NCBI GenBank assembly: GCA_902812485.1
Contig: CADDZS010000006.1
Coordinates: forward strand, 1-37,233
DNA from: an archaeon
GTDB lineage: Archaea; Thermoproteota; Nitrososphaeria; Nitrososphaerales; CADDZS01
Direction: 5' to 3'
DNA: 37,233 nucleotides
Below, piece by piece: positions 1 through 9,258 of the stretch. The position numbers and the translations under genes were made by a program. How positions within the stretch are numbered: position 1 is the first letter of the stretch; each line of letters opens with the position of its first letter. The notes below the pieces were generated by a model. That model had not been told where the DNA came from, did no database searches, and worked only from the letters and a program-made list of their open reading frames with translations.

Positions 1-1245
1 TATGTCATCTCAAGTTACAACCCTACAACAAAGGAAATTGATCTGACCGCAAACACAAACTATTGGGGAGGAGCGTATCCATCAAAGATAAAGGCTCAAA
101 TCCCTAACATCAAGATTACTTTCCAGCCAGATGACAACACTCGGAAAATAGATATTCAAAATGCTGCAAGGTCTGGCCAAGCAATGGCAATTGATGTGAC
201 TGGGGCCCACTTGTATGATTTTGCAGACAGAAACCAGTGGCTTAACAATAACAAGCTGGTTTCCGATGTTCCTGGAGTGAGCATATACGGCCCCTATAGT
301 AGTCTGAACACTCTGTTCGATCCCTTTGATATGAATGTGACAAATCCAAATACAGGACACCCCTATACCTTCCAGCCATTTGCTGATCGACGAATAAGGC
401 TCGCATTTGCTGACTCTGTAAACATGACAGCTGCCAATTTGTACGACAACAACAAACTGGGGCAGGTCGCAATCAACGTAGTGGCTCCAGGCCTCAATCC
501 TCCTGGCGTATACAATACATCCAACACACCGATTTACAGCTATAATCCAGATGAAGCTGCAAACCTTCTCTTGCAAGCCGCCGAAAATCCAATAAAGACA
601 TTCAATTTTGAGAATGGCACGCAGGCTCCACCTGGGATGTTTAACAACACGTATGGCTGTCCTTCTCTTCCAACGCCCTGTGCTTCTGGCACCGAGACCG
701 TACCTTCTGGATGCGGCAATCCCTGCGTGATCAACATGTACGTAGCCTCCGGCGACACAGTTGATACTGAGATCTTTGATTCAATTGCTTCAGTAATCAA
801 CAACATTACATACACCTACAATCTCGGCTGGTCTGTTTCTGTAGCAACCGTCCCCAGCGGCCAACTTTTGACTCAAGCATTTTCGGGGTATTATTATTTC
901 TACAGCTTGGGTTGGTTTGCCGATTATCCGTGGGTAACTGATTTCCTTGGACCAATGTACGCGCCAGCAAACACCTATCCGGGGCCTGATGGTTGGAACC
1001 TCGCTCAAATGGCAACACTCTATGCGCAGGCAAGAGCTGATACAGCTAGCAATAACACAGCCGACCTTATACGAGTGACAAACGAGATGAACACGCTTGC
1101 GAACCAAGAAGTCATGTATCTCTGGACATTCAACGCATACAACATGCTGGTAATAACCTCCAACGTGCAAGGAATTTTCAACAACCCAGCCCTTAGTACG
1201 AACGCAGCCGGCGACGCTCTAGAGCTGTTCTGGCCTCTCTACTAA
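1..1245 (+). CDS. ABC transporter solute-binding protein, family 5 (peptide/nickel type), 5' truncated by window edge
   Basis: The reading frame is open from base 1 to a TAA at 1243-1245, so about 414 C-terminal residues of a longer protein are present. It looks like the C-terminal lobe of an extracytoplasmic family 5 solute-binding protein: an N-Y-W-G-G segment just after the edge, then a stretch on leftward-moving intermediates (DRRIRLAFADSVN), and a late segment FADYPWVTDFLGPMYAP of the kind seen near the end of DppA/OppA proteins. It should capture peptides or similar solutes outside the cell and deliver them to the permeases that follow on the same strand. The protein is rich in Asn, Thr, Tyr and Ser, as exported archaeal binding proteins often are, and has several N-x-S/T sequons that the AglB enzyme in this window could use. 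The signal peptide lies outside the window, and the ligand cannot be told from sequence. Confidence 0.9.
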   Translation, partial: YVISSYNPTTKEIDLTANTNYWGGAYPSKIKAQIPNIKITFQPDDNTRKIDIQNAARSGQAMAIDVTGAHLYDFADRNQWLNNNKLVSDVPGVSIYGPYSSLNTLFDPFDMNVTNPNTGHPYTFQPFADRRIRLAFADSVNMTAANLYDNNKLGQVAINVVAPGLNPPGVYNTSNTPIYSYNPDEAANLLLQAAENPIKTFNFENGTQAPPGMFNNTYGCPSLPTPCASGTETVPSGCGNPCVINMYVASGDTVDTEIFDSIASVINNITYTYNLGWSVSVATVPSGQLLTQAFSGYYYFYSLGWFADYPWVTDFLGPMYAPANTYPGPDGWNLAQMATLYAQARADTASNNTADLIRVTNEMNTLANQEVMYLWTFNAYNMLVITSNVQGIFNNPALSTNAAGDALELFWPLY

Positions 1246-1411
1246 TTTCGTCAATTCGAGGGGCTTTCACCCCTCTCACTTTCTTTTTCCATTCTTCCCA
1301 TTTTGGAGAGTCTACTCGATTCTTTTCATTCTTCGGAGGACTTCAAAGAAAGTAGAATTATTCTAGCCGAATCGTTATTATCTTTGCCCGTAGCACATCA
1401 GTCTCAGCAAA

Positions 1412-2542
1412 ATGAAGCTATACGAATACGTCATCCGACGCCTCGTACTGATGGTATTCGTGCTACTGGCAGTAAGCGTAATAGTCTTCGTGATAACAAG
1501 GGGGGTTCCCTCACCGACTTATGCTCTTGCCCCCTACATCACTCCAAGGATGACTGATCCACAAAAGCTACAAACTGCTGTAGGACTGGGGATTGCTGAG
1601 CCAAGTTGTCCTTCTTGGGTCGATTTCACTCAGAGTGCCCCGGGATGCATTACTCCTCTATACGTACAGTACTTTTCATGGCTCAAACAGGTGCTTTCCG
1701 GTAACTGGGGAAATAGCGTCATTCCCAGCATTGGCGTTGGTCAATCGACGTGGGGCCTCTTCGTTGCTAGATTTCCGTACACAGCGGAGCTGGCGGTTGC
1801 CGCCGCGCTCATCACTGTACTCTTTGCACTTCCGATGGGTATAGTTTCAGCGACCCACAACAATAAAGTGCCCGATCATTTTTCAAGGATAGTTGCGCTA
1901 GTGGGGTATTCTATGCCTGTGTTTTGGCTAGCGTTTATACTTCAGATAATATTCGTTATCTACCTGACTCTAACGATCCACGGAAACACCTTCGGTCTTC
2001 TCCCCTCTTCGCAAACGGTAGGAACTGACTGCGCGCTGTGCATTCCAAACCCTGGCAACATTAACACTTACACTGGCGCCCCGATCTTAGATGCAATTCT
2101 TTCACTCAATCCCGCCTATTTTTGGGATGCATTGCTTGCACTCATACTCCCTGCAATCACTCTTGCCTTTTCCACGCTGGGTGCTCTTACCCGGATAGTA
2201 AGATCGAGCATGATGGAAGCGCTTAGGCAGGATTACATCTTGCTTGCAAGATCCAAGGGGCTGAGAGAAAGAACTGTAATCTATAGACATGCCCTGAAAA
2301 ACGCGCTTCTCCCTGCAATCACTATAACCGGACTCATACTTGCCACATTACTGGGAGGAGCAGTTGTAGTTGAGGAAGTGTTTAGTTGGCCAGGAGTGGG
2401 CCAAGCTGCGCTTGATGCTTCTCTTTTTCTTGACATAAACTTTCTAGAGCTATACACTCTAGTCACAGCTTTGATTATTGTTGTGGCAAATCTTGGTGTC
2501 GATGTTCTCTACGCTTTCATAGATCCAAGGATAAGGTATTAG
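1412..2542 (+). CDS. dppB: ABC transporter permease, DppB/OppB family
   Basis: A 376-residue inner permease of a peptide/nickel importer. The N-terminus (YEYVIRRLVLMVFVLLAVSVIVF) is the first membrane segment typical of DppB, followed by an extracellular loop, several more hydrophobic helices, and the cytoplasmic EAA-type coupling loop at about residues 265-290 (EALRQDYILLARSKGL) that docks on the ATPases. The C-terminus ends in the family-typical DPRIRY. The region before the start (1246-1411) has a T-rich stretch after the binding-protein stop and no clear ribosome-binding site. The extracellular loop between the first two helices contains two Cys residues (CPSW and GCIT), as does a later loop (CALC); these could form disulfides. 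It heads the permease/ATPase block and pairs with the next permease. Confidence 0.95.
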   Translation: MKLYEYVIRRLVLMVFVLLAVSVIVFVITRGVPSPTYALAPYITPRMTDPQKLQTAVGLGIAEPSCPSWVDFTQSAPGCITPLYVQYFSWLKQVLSGNWGNSVIPSIGVGQSTWGLFVARFPYTAELAVAAALITVLFALPMGIVSATHNNKVPDHFSRIVALVGYSMPVFWLAFILQIIFVIYLTLTIHGNTFGLLPSSQTVGTDCALCIPNPGNINTYTGAPILDAILSLNPAYFWDALLALILPAITLAFSTLGALTRIVRSSMMEALRQDYILLARSKGLRERTVIYRHALKNALLPAITITGLILATLLGGAVVVEEVFSWPGVGQAALDASLFLDINFLELYTLVTALIIVVANLGVDVLYAFIDPRIRY

Positions 2543-2576
2543 GCTTCAAAGTGGCTGGCGGAGAGAGAGGAAAAGA

Positions 2577-3536
2577 ATGACTCAGAGAGTTGAGGAAGTT
2601 CCTTTTGAACCCAGATCGGTTTACAGAAGAAGATCTGGAAGAATTTCTGAGATCAAATACTCTCTCTATCTTGCTAGAAAGAACCCACTTGTCTTGTCTG
2701 GCTCTGTCCTAGCAATCGGTTCGATTCTGATTGCAGCTTTGTCTGGAATTATTGTGGATCCGAGATCTTGGGCCTTTCAGTACCCTCCAAGGTACTATTG
2801 TTGGAATAATCCATGGATAAACTGGCATCTTCAAAATATCAAACCCTGTCCACCTGGAACTCCATTTTATCCGCTTGGAGCAGATGCTTTCGGAAGAAAC
2901 TTGCTTAATATGATAATTCTGGGTTTACCAATCGATCTTCAGATCTCCTTTTCGATAGTGATATCTGCCTTTGCGATTGGAGTTGCTCTTGGAGCGGTGG
3001 CCGCTTATGCCGGAGGGCTGATTGACGAAGCCGTATTGAGAATAACTGACGTCTTTTTCGCTTTTCCCGGTCTTGTGCTCGCTTTGGTACTTGTAGCAGT
3101 TTTCGGGAGAAATCTTACGATTCTTACGCTTGCGGTTCTCGTAGTTTGGTGGCCACTTTATGTGAGGCTGACAAGATCACAGATACTCGCTGAAAAGGAG
3201 AAACCATATGCAGAAGCCTTGAAAGCGATGGGAGCAGGTCGTTTGAGAATTCTCTTTTTGCACATAATACCAAACTCGATCTATCCAGTCATCGTTCAAG
3301 CCACTTTGGATATTGGAGGCGTCATCCTTACATTTTCGTCTCTTATGTTTCTTGGGTTTGCCCCGAGTCCGCTTACTCCAGAGCTTGGGAAGCTTGTCAG
3401 CGATGGGATTAGTTTTGTGTCGCAGGCCCCATGGCTTGTGATATTCCCTGGTCTTGCCATCGTTTTGGTCGCTTTAGGTTTCAACCTATTAGGAGATGGC
3501 ATCAGGGATATATTGGACCCAAGACTAAGAAGATAG
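2577..3536 (+). CDS. dppC: ABC transporter permease, DppC/OppC family
   Basis: A 319-residue second permease. The N-terminal cytoplasmic arm ends in a short basic segment before the first helix (NPLVLSGSVLAIGSILIAAL), followed by the family motif PLGADAFGRN around residue 100, the transmembrane core, and an EAA loop at about residues 210-233 (YAEALKAMGAGRLRIL). The C-terminus DGIRDILDPRLRR is diagnostic of DppC. A purine-rich ribosome-binding site (GGAGAGAG) lies about 13 bases before the ATG, and the gene starts 34 bases after the dppB stop, consistent with one operon. It forms the heterodimeric channel with the upstream permease. Confidence 0.95.
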   Translation: MTQRVEEVPFEPRSVYRRRSGRISEIKYSLYLARKNPLVLSGSVLAIGSILIAALSGIIVDPRSWAFQYPPRYYCWNNPWINWHLQNIKPCPPGTPFYPLGADAFGRNLLNMIILGLPIDLQISFSIVISAFAIGVALGAVAAYAGGLIDEAVLRITDVFFAFPGLVLALVLVAVFGRNLTILTLAVLVVWWPLYVRLTRSQILAEKEKPYAEALKAMGAGRLRILFLHIIPNSIYPVIVQATLDIGGVILTFSSLMFLGFAPSPLTPELGKLVSDGISFVSQAPWLVIFPGLAIVLVALGFNLLGDGIRDILDPRLRR

Positions 3537-3670
3537 TTTCATCATCGTCGGCTCCTTCTTCTTCGCATTCTTCTCTCATAGAAATAAAAATGAAATTTCA
3601 AAAACAAACAAGATGGCAATCTCAAAGTAGAAGCAATCCTCCCCCTCAATCAAGATGGTCTGTCAATTTG

Positions 3671-4813
3671 ATGAACTCAACGCCCCAATTAACCAAGAAG
3701 AATGTTGCTCTTGAGGTAAGGAATCTAAGAGTAGTCTTTCACACATACGCAGGGGTAGTGAAAGCAATTGATGGCGTCAATCTTACAGTCCACAGTAAGG
3801 AACTCTTAGGCCTTGTCGGAGAAAGTGGCTCAGGGAAATCGGTCACGGCTCTTGCTATCGCGGGTTTGCTACCCGAAAATGCGGAGGTACTTGAAGGCGA
3901 AGTTCTCCTGCGAGGAAAGGATCTTCTAAAACAAAGCAAGAAGGAACTGCGCATGGCCCGCCTCACCGACATAGCTCTAGTCTTTCAGGATCCGATGACA
4001 TATCTCAATCCTGTCATGACAATTGGAACACAAATTACTGAGATATTCACAGGCAACTTGAAAATTTACAAAGATGAGCTGATCCAATCAAGACTCGATC
4101 AGATCGAGAACGAATTACGCCAGGAGACCGATCCAAAGAAAATTTCTAAACTTAACGAAGAGAAGACCAAACTCGAGATCAAAAAGCAAAATTCATCTGG
4201 CATTTCCAAGAAAGAAGGAAAGAGACTTGCGAAGCTCTTAGCCATCGAATATCTCAAGCTTGTCAAACTTCCTGAGCCGGAGCGCGTATTCAAGATGTAT
4301 CCCTTTGAGCTATCTGGTGGAATGCGTCAACGTGCAATGATCGCTATGGCACTAGTGAGACGGCCCGCCGTCCTTCTCGCGGACGAAATCACGACAGCTC
4401 TAGATGTCACTGTCCAAGCTCAAATACTCAAACTAATCAAAGAGCTTCGAGACAAAGTCGATGCAGCCATAATTTTGATCACACATGATCTCGGGATCGT
4501 TGCAGAAACATGCGACAGAGTCGCAGTTATGTACGCAGGCAACATAGTTGAAGAGGGGGATGTAATAGAGATCTTCAAGAACCCCTTGCATCCTTATACA
4601 GTTGGATTGTTTGGGGCAGTTCCCCGTCCCGATATTGAGAAGGAAAATCTCGAACCAGTACCAGGCTCTGTTCCAGATCTGATAAATCCTCCTTCAGGCT
4701 GCAGATTCCATCCAAGATGCCCCAAGGCTTTTGAACGTTGTCCTAAGAGCAAGCCTCCCCTGATAGAGTACAAGCCCGGTCATAAAGTAGCATGCTTTCT
4801 ATACGGAGGCTGA
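3671..4813 (+). CDS. dppD: ABC transporter ATPase, DppD/OppD family, with a helical insertion
   Basis: ATPase of the importer, 380 residues from the ATG at 3671. The open frame extends to 3431, but the upstream part is Ser-rich, overlaps dppC and lies outside the ABC fold; 3590 is a second possible ATG. Walker A is at 50-57 (GESGSGKS), the Q-loop at Q106, signature LSGGMRQ at 214-220, Walker B ending D238-E239, and the H-loop in the segment ITHDLG. The C-terminal peptide-transporter domain has the Cys pattern G-C-R-F-H-P-R-C-P with further Cys, which in this family can hold an iron-sulfur cluster. Unusual is a Lys/Glu-rich insertion at about residues 128-185, between the Q-loop and the signature, likely a helical hairpin or coiled coil. 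Its stop overlaps the next ATPase gene by 22 bases. Confidence 0.93.
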   Translation: MNSTPQLTKKNVALEVRNLRVVFHTYAGVVKAIDGVNLTVHSKELLGLVGESGSGKSVTALAIAGLLPENAEVLEGEVLLRGKDLLKQSKKELRMARLTDIALVFQDPMTYLNPVMTIGTQITEIFTGNLKIYKDELIQSRLDQIENELRQETDPKKISKLNEEKTKLEIKKQNSSGISKKEGKRLAKLLAIEYLKLVKLPEPERVFKMYPFELSGGMRQRAMIAMALVRRPAVLLADEITTALDVTVQAQILKLIKELRDKVDAAIILITHDLGIVAETCDRVAVMYAGNIVEEGDVIEIFKNPLHPYTVGLFGAVPRPDIEKENLEPVPGSVPDLINPPSGCRFHPRCPKAFERCPKSKPPLIEYKPGHKVACFLYGG

Positions 4814-5856
4814 ATTTCTTGGGCACAATCACGGATTCAACTCTTGGAGAATTGGAATCAATCAACTTAGTAGAAGCCCGAAATGTCTTCAAATGGTTTC
4901 CAATAAAGGGAGGACTCTTTGGTCGTACGATTGCAAATGTGAGAGCAGTCGACGGAGTTTCCATCTCTATCAGAAAGGGCGAGACTATGGGTCTAGTCGG
5001 AGAGTCCGGTTCAGGGAAAACAACCTTAGGCCGAACCATCATGAGACTGATAGATCCTACGAAAGGGGAAATATTCTTCGACGGAGTAAACATCACTAGG
5101 TTATCGGGGCGCTCACTCAAACGCTATAGAAGGAGGATGCAAATGGTTTTCCAAGATCCATACGCTTCCCTCGATCCACGTCAGACTGTGAGATCTGCGC
5201 TTACTGAGCCTATGAAGATCCATCACATAGCAAGTAGCAAAAAGGAAGCAGATGAAGCTGCGGCTAAGCTCATAGAAACAGTCGGTCTCAATCAGGATCA
5301 CTTGGAAAGATTCCCTCACGAGTTCAGCGGCGGCCAACGCCAAAGGATCGCCATCGCGAGAGCACTTGCAGTCAACCCAGAATTCGTGCTTCTCGACGAG
5401 CCTACTTCATCTTTGGATGTCTCGGTTCAAGCGCAGATACTAAACTTGTTGAAGCAGTTGCAGCGCCGATTCAACTTGACATATCTTTTCATATCTCATA
5501 ATTTGTCTGTCATTCGCCACATGTGCGACAGAGTCGCAGTGATGTACCTTGGGAGAATCGTCGAGATAGGGAATATGAAGGCGATCTACGAGAGCCCAAA
5601 ACATCCTTACACCTTCGCTCTCCTTTCCGCAGTTCCAAATCCAGATCCGACAAAGAGAAAGGAGCACGAACCTGTTCTTGAAGGTGAAGTACCTAGTCCC
5701 ATTGATATTCCTTCAGGTTGCAGATTCAGAACTCGATGTCCTTACAATACTGAAAAATGTGCAAGAGAATTTCCTCCTCTTGTAGAGATTGAACCAGGGC
5801 ACTGGGTAGAATGCCACTATGATATCGATTTTTCTTCCGCAAGGAGAAGCTTTTAG
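4792..5856 (+). CDS. dppF: ABC transporter ATPase, DppF/OppF family
   Basis: Second ATPase of the importer, 354 residues. Walker A at 70-77 (GESGSGKT), Q-loop at Q121 (MVFQDPYASLDPRQT), signature FSGGQRQR at 178-185, Walker B LLDEPTSSLD from 200, H-loop in FISHNLSV. The C-terminal oligopeptide-transporter extension carries the G-C-R-F-R-T-R-C-P cysteine pattern. The ATG chosen lies inside the end of dppD; no other ATG precedes the ABC core, but later non-ATG starts near residue 26 would also give a full domain. It is the last gene of the transporter operon: the next genes are on the other strand. Confidence 0.94.
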   Translation: MLSIRRLNFLGTITDSTLGELESINLVEARNVFKWFPIKGGLFGRTIANVRAVDGVSISIRKGETMGLVGESGSGKTTLGRTIMRLIDPTKGEIFFDGVNITRLSGRSLKRYRRRMQMVFQDPYASLDPRQTVRSALTEPMKIHHIASSKKEADEAAAKLIETVGLNQDHLERFPHEFSGGQRQRIAIARALAVNPEFVLLDEPTSSLDVSVQAQILNLLKQLQRRFNLTYLFISHNLSVIRHMCDRVAVMYLGRIVEIGNMKAIYESPKHPYTFALLSAVPNPDPTKRKEHEPVLEGEVPSPIDIPSGCRFRTRCPYNTEKCAREFPPLVEIEPGHWVECHYDIDFSSARRSF

Positions 5857-5932
5857 CTTTGAGGTGGGTCTTTCACTCAATTTTCTTGAAGGGAACGAAT
5901 GTGTGATCGCTCAGCCTTGCTTCCATAGCACT

Positions 5933-6250
5933 TTAATGACTCGACAATGCAATTGCTAGCAAGATTGCAAGGACGATCACAACAAAGATTACTAACGGAA
6001 GAAGAACTGTTTCAAGAGCCGCGATCGAAAGAGCAATGTAATCTTTCCAGTCGAGTTTGATTTCGTCGCTCTTTGTTCCCTCTCTGTTTTCATTTGGTTT
6101 GAATTCTCCTTTGTTTGAGTCTTCTCCTTCTTCTGAGAATCTTTCATGAGGGGGCTTGCCTACTACGTTTTCATTATCGTCGTCCTCCCAGATCCAATTC
6201 CCATAAATGTCTCTCTTTATCCTTCTTACCAATTTCTGATTTTGCTCCAA
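5933..6250 (-). CDS. Unknown small protein with C-terminal membrane anchor
   Basis: A 105-residue protein I do not recognise. The N-terminal two thirds is charged and acidic, with many Glu, Asp, Asn and Lys residues and likely disordered. A single long hydrophobic helix follows at about residues 76-101 (IAALETVLLPLVIFVVIVLA...), and the protein ends three residues after it. It would be a tail-anchored membrane protein with a soluble cytoplasmic part. The start is a TTG. It lies 59 bases downstream of another unknown gene on the same strand, so the two may be co-transcribed. The clean amphipathic-then-hydrophobic layout and the lack of a better frame support coding. Confidence 0.6.
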   Translation of the reverse strand: MEQNQKLVRRIKRDIYGNWIWEDDDNENVVGKPPHERFSEEGEDSNKGEFKPNENREGTKSDEIKLDWKDYIALSIAALETVLLPLVIFVVIVLAILLAIALSSH

Positions 6251-6309
6251 AGAGTCCGGCTCTCAAATTACGTAACGATGGGCTTCCTCTCGAAAAGGAA
6301 AATCAAGTA

Positions 6310-6696
6310 TTATTCCATCTTTTTCTCTTCGTTCAACAAGATCCGCCATTTTCTCTCCTGCACCAGCCTTTCTCTGAAGCCCAAGCGAGCCCAAGGCTTC
6401 TCTGGAAGTGAAGTAACAAGGTGCCAAATAAATTCCCTTGCACTTCTTTCTGCATTCCTGATACCTTCAGGCGAGTCATCAATCCCGAATCGTATTTCAA
6501 GAGTGCAACCCGAACGAGCTGAAATATGCGGAGGAATGAGTAGCATGAGATTCCTAGCATTGGGATCTGATCTCATCTCCACCACGACTCGAAAATAGGC
6601 AGGTCTTTGAACCTCAAACTCCACAAGCCGGTTTGTCTCATTCTTAATGAACTCGAATCCGAGCTTGCGTAAAACCTCTTCCGATTTGTTGGCCAT
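6310..6696 (-). CDS. Conserved-looking hypothetical protein, about 128 residues
   Basis: I do not recognise a family. From the ATG at 6696 the protein is 128 residues with a mixed alpha/beta pattern: an N-terminal helix (SEEVLRKLGFEF), alternating strands (LVEFEVQRPAYFRVVVEMR, NLMLLIPPHI, CTLEIRFGI) and a C-terminal helical part rich in Arg, Trp and Glu. No signal peptide or membrane helix is seen. The frame extends to a TTG at 6735, which would add 13 residues that look less protein-like. It probably forms a two-gene unit with the tail-anchored protein downstream. The function is unknown. Confidence 0.6.
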   Translation of the reverse strand: MANKSEEVLRKLGFEFIKNETNRLVEFEVQRPAYFRVVVEMRSDPNARNLMLLIPPHISARSGCTLEIRFGIDDSPEGIRNAERSAREFIWHLVTSLPEKPWARLGFRERLVQERKWRILLNEEKKME

Positions 6697-6844
6697 TTGC
6701 TTGTGGTTAAATGAGGATTTGAGAAATGTCGCCAAAAGAAGTGATCACTAATTTGGCTATTCCTTCGACAATGAAGCTAGAGACCGAAGGAAAGCAATTA
6801 ACTTTCTGTTCTATTTTGCTTCAGCTGTTTTGCAACTATCTTCT

Positions 6845-9202
6845 TCAGAACTTTGCGTTATAGTTTATCTTGTAAATCAAGACTGCAGCGTAAAGTCCTG
6901 TTGAGGAAGGTCCTGGGAGACTGCTGGACTCGAAAACAAGCTGGAAGGGAGCGCTCGAATTGCCTGCGGGATACTTCATTTGATAATTGTAAAGTTCTGT
7001 ATAGCCGGCGTCGATTCCACATATTCCGTTTGTGCAGGTTGCCGCGAAGCCCTGTTGTGTGGATGAAGTAGATGGACTGATGAATGTTCCGCCACTTATC
7101 TCTGTAAAGGGCATTAGCTGTCCAAGAGTAGTGTTTGCCCAGAAGTAGGGAGTAGGAGTAAAGTCGTCAGACTCCATGAGCGCATGAGGACCGTTCGTCT
7201 CTTCTATGCAACCACATGTCGTGTTTCCAATCCGCATGAACCATTGTTTCTTGGACTCGTCCCCTCCCGCGGGGTTGTTACCGACCGTAAGCATGTAATA
7301 GACCTGACCGCTTCCGCTTTGTGGCACGAAACGCTCTCCAGCGAGAAATATGAGTATGTAAGTTGGTTTGTGAAGCTGCTCGAGTATCTGCATTGAAGTC
7401 TGCGGACTTGACACGAGCATTCTCCCTATTAGGGCAATTTGAGTTTCATTCATAGTCGCGTTGTCTGCAAGAGAGGTTCTATTCCCCATCACAGCAATCC
7501 AGTATCCATAGTCCCACCATGAGACAAATGTAGAATTTGACGGAGTCTGTCTGATCCATTGCAGTGCTTGAAGCCAATCCTGACTAGTTGTCTGAAAAGC
7601 GGTGCCTCCGTTTGCTATGCTCACAGGAACATTAGCACTCTGGAACCATCCTGAGTCTTGCAGCTGATATGCGGAGGAAGAGGAGCTGAAAACAGCTGGG
7701 AAGAACATTGGCAGGCAGATAAGAATTATCATTAGAGCAGAAAACGCAACTTTGATTTCGCTCCTTGCCTCATATATTCTGGTTTTCTTTCTGGAAATTG
7801 CAGCAACCGTCGGCCTTAGAAGCGACTCAGACAACTCCACGAGACCGACCGCGGCAAGTATCCCCAACGCAAGAGTAGAGTAGACCATCAGTCTTGAGAA
7901 AGATGAAGCTATATAGATTCCGGTAATGCCCAGAATTAGGGCAAACAGGGCATCAATGTTCTTTCGCCTGAAAGCTATGTATGCGCCGAAACCTCCAAGC
8001 AGAATAAGAATCGCGTAATCTTGGAAGAATTGGCTGCCTGTCGGGACAGCCTGCTCAGCAACTGACTGAACCAAAGGATTCGTCTGTCTGAAAGTCGCGT
8101 CAATGACGGTCAGATACCTCCCAGAGACTGAACCGAGGAGACCAAATCCCATCGCCAGGAGACCGACGAAGACAAGAGCAAGCAGTATCTTGACAATGTT
8201 CCTAAAATAGAGGCTTGGGTTCCCGTAATTTCTAACAAGATAAGCTAAGACACAGAAAAGCCAAGAGACGAGAAGTCCAACTCCTATGTAATTCGTCACG
8301 ACTCCTGGCCCAGGCCTAGGCGTCGCAGCCGCTATGAGGAGTGTCAACCCAGCTATGATAGAACCACCGTAGACAGTTCTCTTGATATCTATGCTCTTGA
8401 CAAACGGGACAACCAAAAAGATGAAAGCAAATACTAGATAATACTCGTCGCCTCCTCCCCATGCAATTACTGAGAGACCGAAGAGTAATCCCGTTACGAT
8501 CGCTCTTGTGATAACTCCCTTCATGGTATTCTTTGCATCATACATTGTCAGAAAGAAGTAGGAACCAGTAATTGAAAGGAGAAGAGAGTACGGTTCGGAT
8601 TTGAACCATCCAAGATTACCTCTTTCAAGTATCGGGGGAGATACCGCGAATATGAGTGCAGCAAAGATTCCACCTGCGCTGTTGTTTGTAATCTTCTTTG
8701 CAAGGAAGTAGAGCGAAATCGTCGTAAGAGAACCGAAAAGCACAGGGAGAAAGACAAGAAAATCATAGTAAGTTATCGGTACCCGGAGAACCTGATTCAC
8801 AAACAAGTAGAGCAAAGCGCCAGTCAGCTGGAGTCCGACTTGGCTGGTTGCAGCCACGTTACGCCCGTAAGGCCACCAGGTCTGTATATCATGCCAATAA
8901 AAGTAGCCCTGCTGACTGTGGCAGGCCGTGAGCGCAGATGCTGGGCAGTTGGGTGGATTGTTAAAGAGTGCATAGTAGAGACCATGCTGCTCTGCGAGAG
9001 TGACCACATGTAATGAAGCATAATAGTCGTAGTAAGGATCGAATTCGTTTAGGTACCATCCATACTGCGCGGGAAAGATTCGCATCACTAGAGCAATGAC
9101 AAATATCATTGACATTGCAAGGAAGATGGCAGCACTTCGCCTTGTCATAGTGGGGCGATAGAAAACGTTTCTAAGCCCGGCGAATCGCTCACGAAGCGTC
9201 AT
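6845..9202 (-). CDS. aglB: Oligosaccharyltransferase catalytic subunit AglB/STT3
   Basis: A 785-residue polytopic enzyme that transfers a lipid-linked glycan to Asn in N-x-S/T sequons of exported proteins. The N-terminal cytoplasmic tail and first helix lead into an extracytoplasmic acidic motif around D55 (NEFDPYYDY), with a second acidic loop near DIQTWWPYG. About a dozen hydrophobic helices follow. An SVAE sequence at 380-383, in a soluble loop, matches the SVSE/TIxE motif that contacts the acceptor in this family. The soluble C-terminal domain begins near residue 500 and carries the signature W562-W563-D564-Y565-G566. The length is usual for archaeal AglB. It stands alone here, without nearby glycosyltransferases. 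Likely clients include exported proteins such as the transporter's binding protein. The start is ATG with a short upstream gap. Confidence 0.96.
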   Translation of the reverse strand: MTLRERFAGLRNVFYRPTMTRRSAAIFLAMSMIFVIALVMRIFPAQYGWYLNEFDPYYDYYASLHVVTLAEQHGLYYALFNNPPNCPASALTACHSQQGYFYWHDIQTWWPYGRNVAATSQVGLQLTGALLYLFVNQVLRVPITYYDFLVFLPVLFGSLTTISLYFLAKKITNNSAGGIFAALIFAVSPPILERGNLGWFKSEPYSLLLSITGSYFFLTMYDAKNTMKGVITRAIVTGLLFGLSVIAWGGGDEYYLVFAFIFLVVPFVKSIDIKRTVYGGSIIAGLTLLIAAATPRPGPGVVTNYIGVGLLVSWLFCVLAYLVRNYGNPSLYFRNIVKILLALVFVGLLAMGFGLLGSVSGRYLTVIDATFRQTNPLVQSVAEQAVPTGSQFFQDYAILILLGGFGAYIAFRRKNIDALFALILGITGIYIASSFSRLMVYSTLALGILAAVGLVELSESLLRPTVAAISRKKTRIYEARSEIKVAFSALMIILICLPMFFPAVFSSSSSAYQLQDSGWFQSANVPVSIANGGTAFQTTSQDWLQALQWIRQTPSNSTFVSWWDYGYWIAVMGNRTSLADNATMNETQIALIGRMLVSSPQTSMQILEQLHKPTYILIFLAGERFVPQSGSGQVYYMLTVGNNPAGGDESKKQWFMRIGNTTCGCIEETNGPHALMESDDFTPTPYFWANTTLGQLMPFTEISGGTFISPSTSSTQQGFAATCTNGICGIDAGYTELYNYQMKYPAGNSSAPFQLVFESSSLPGPSSTGLYAAVLIYKINYNAKF

Positions 9203-9258
9203 GCTAAGAAAATACCTCTAGCCCTCAAGAGTGTATTAATCTTTCCCAAAGTCAGAAC

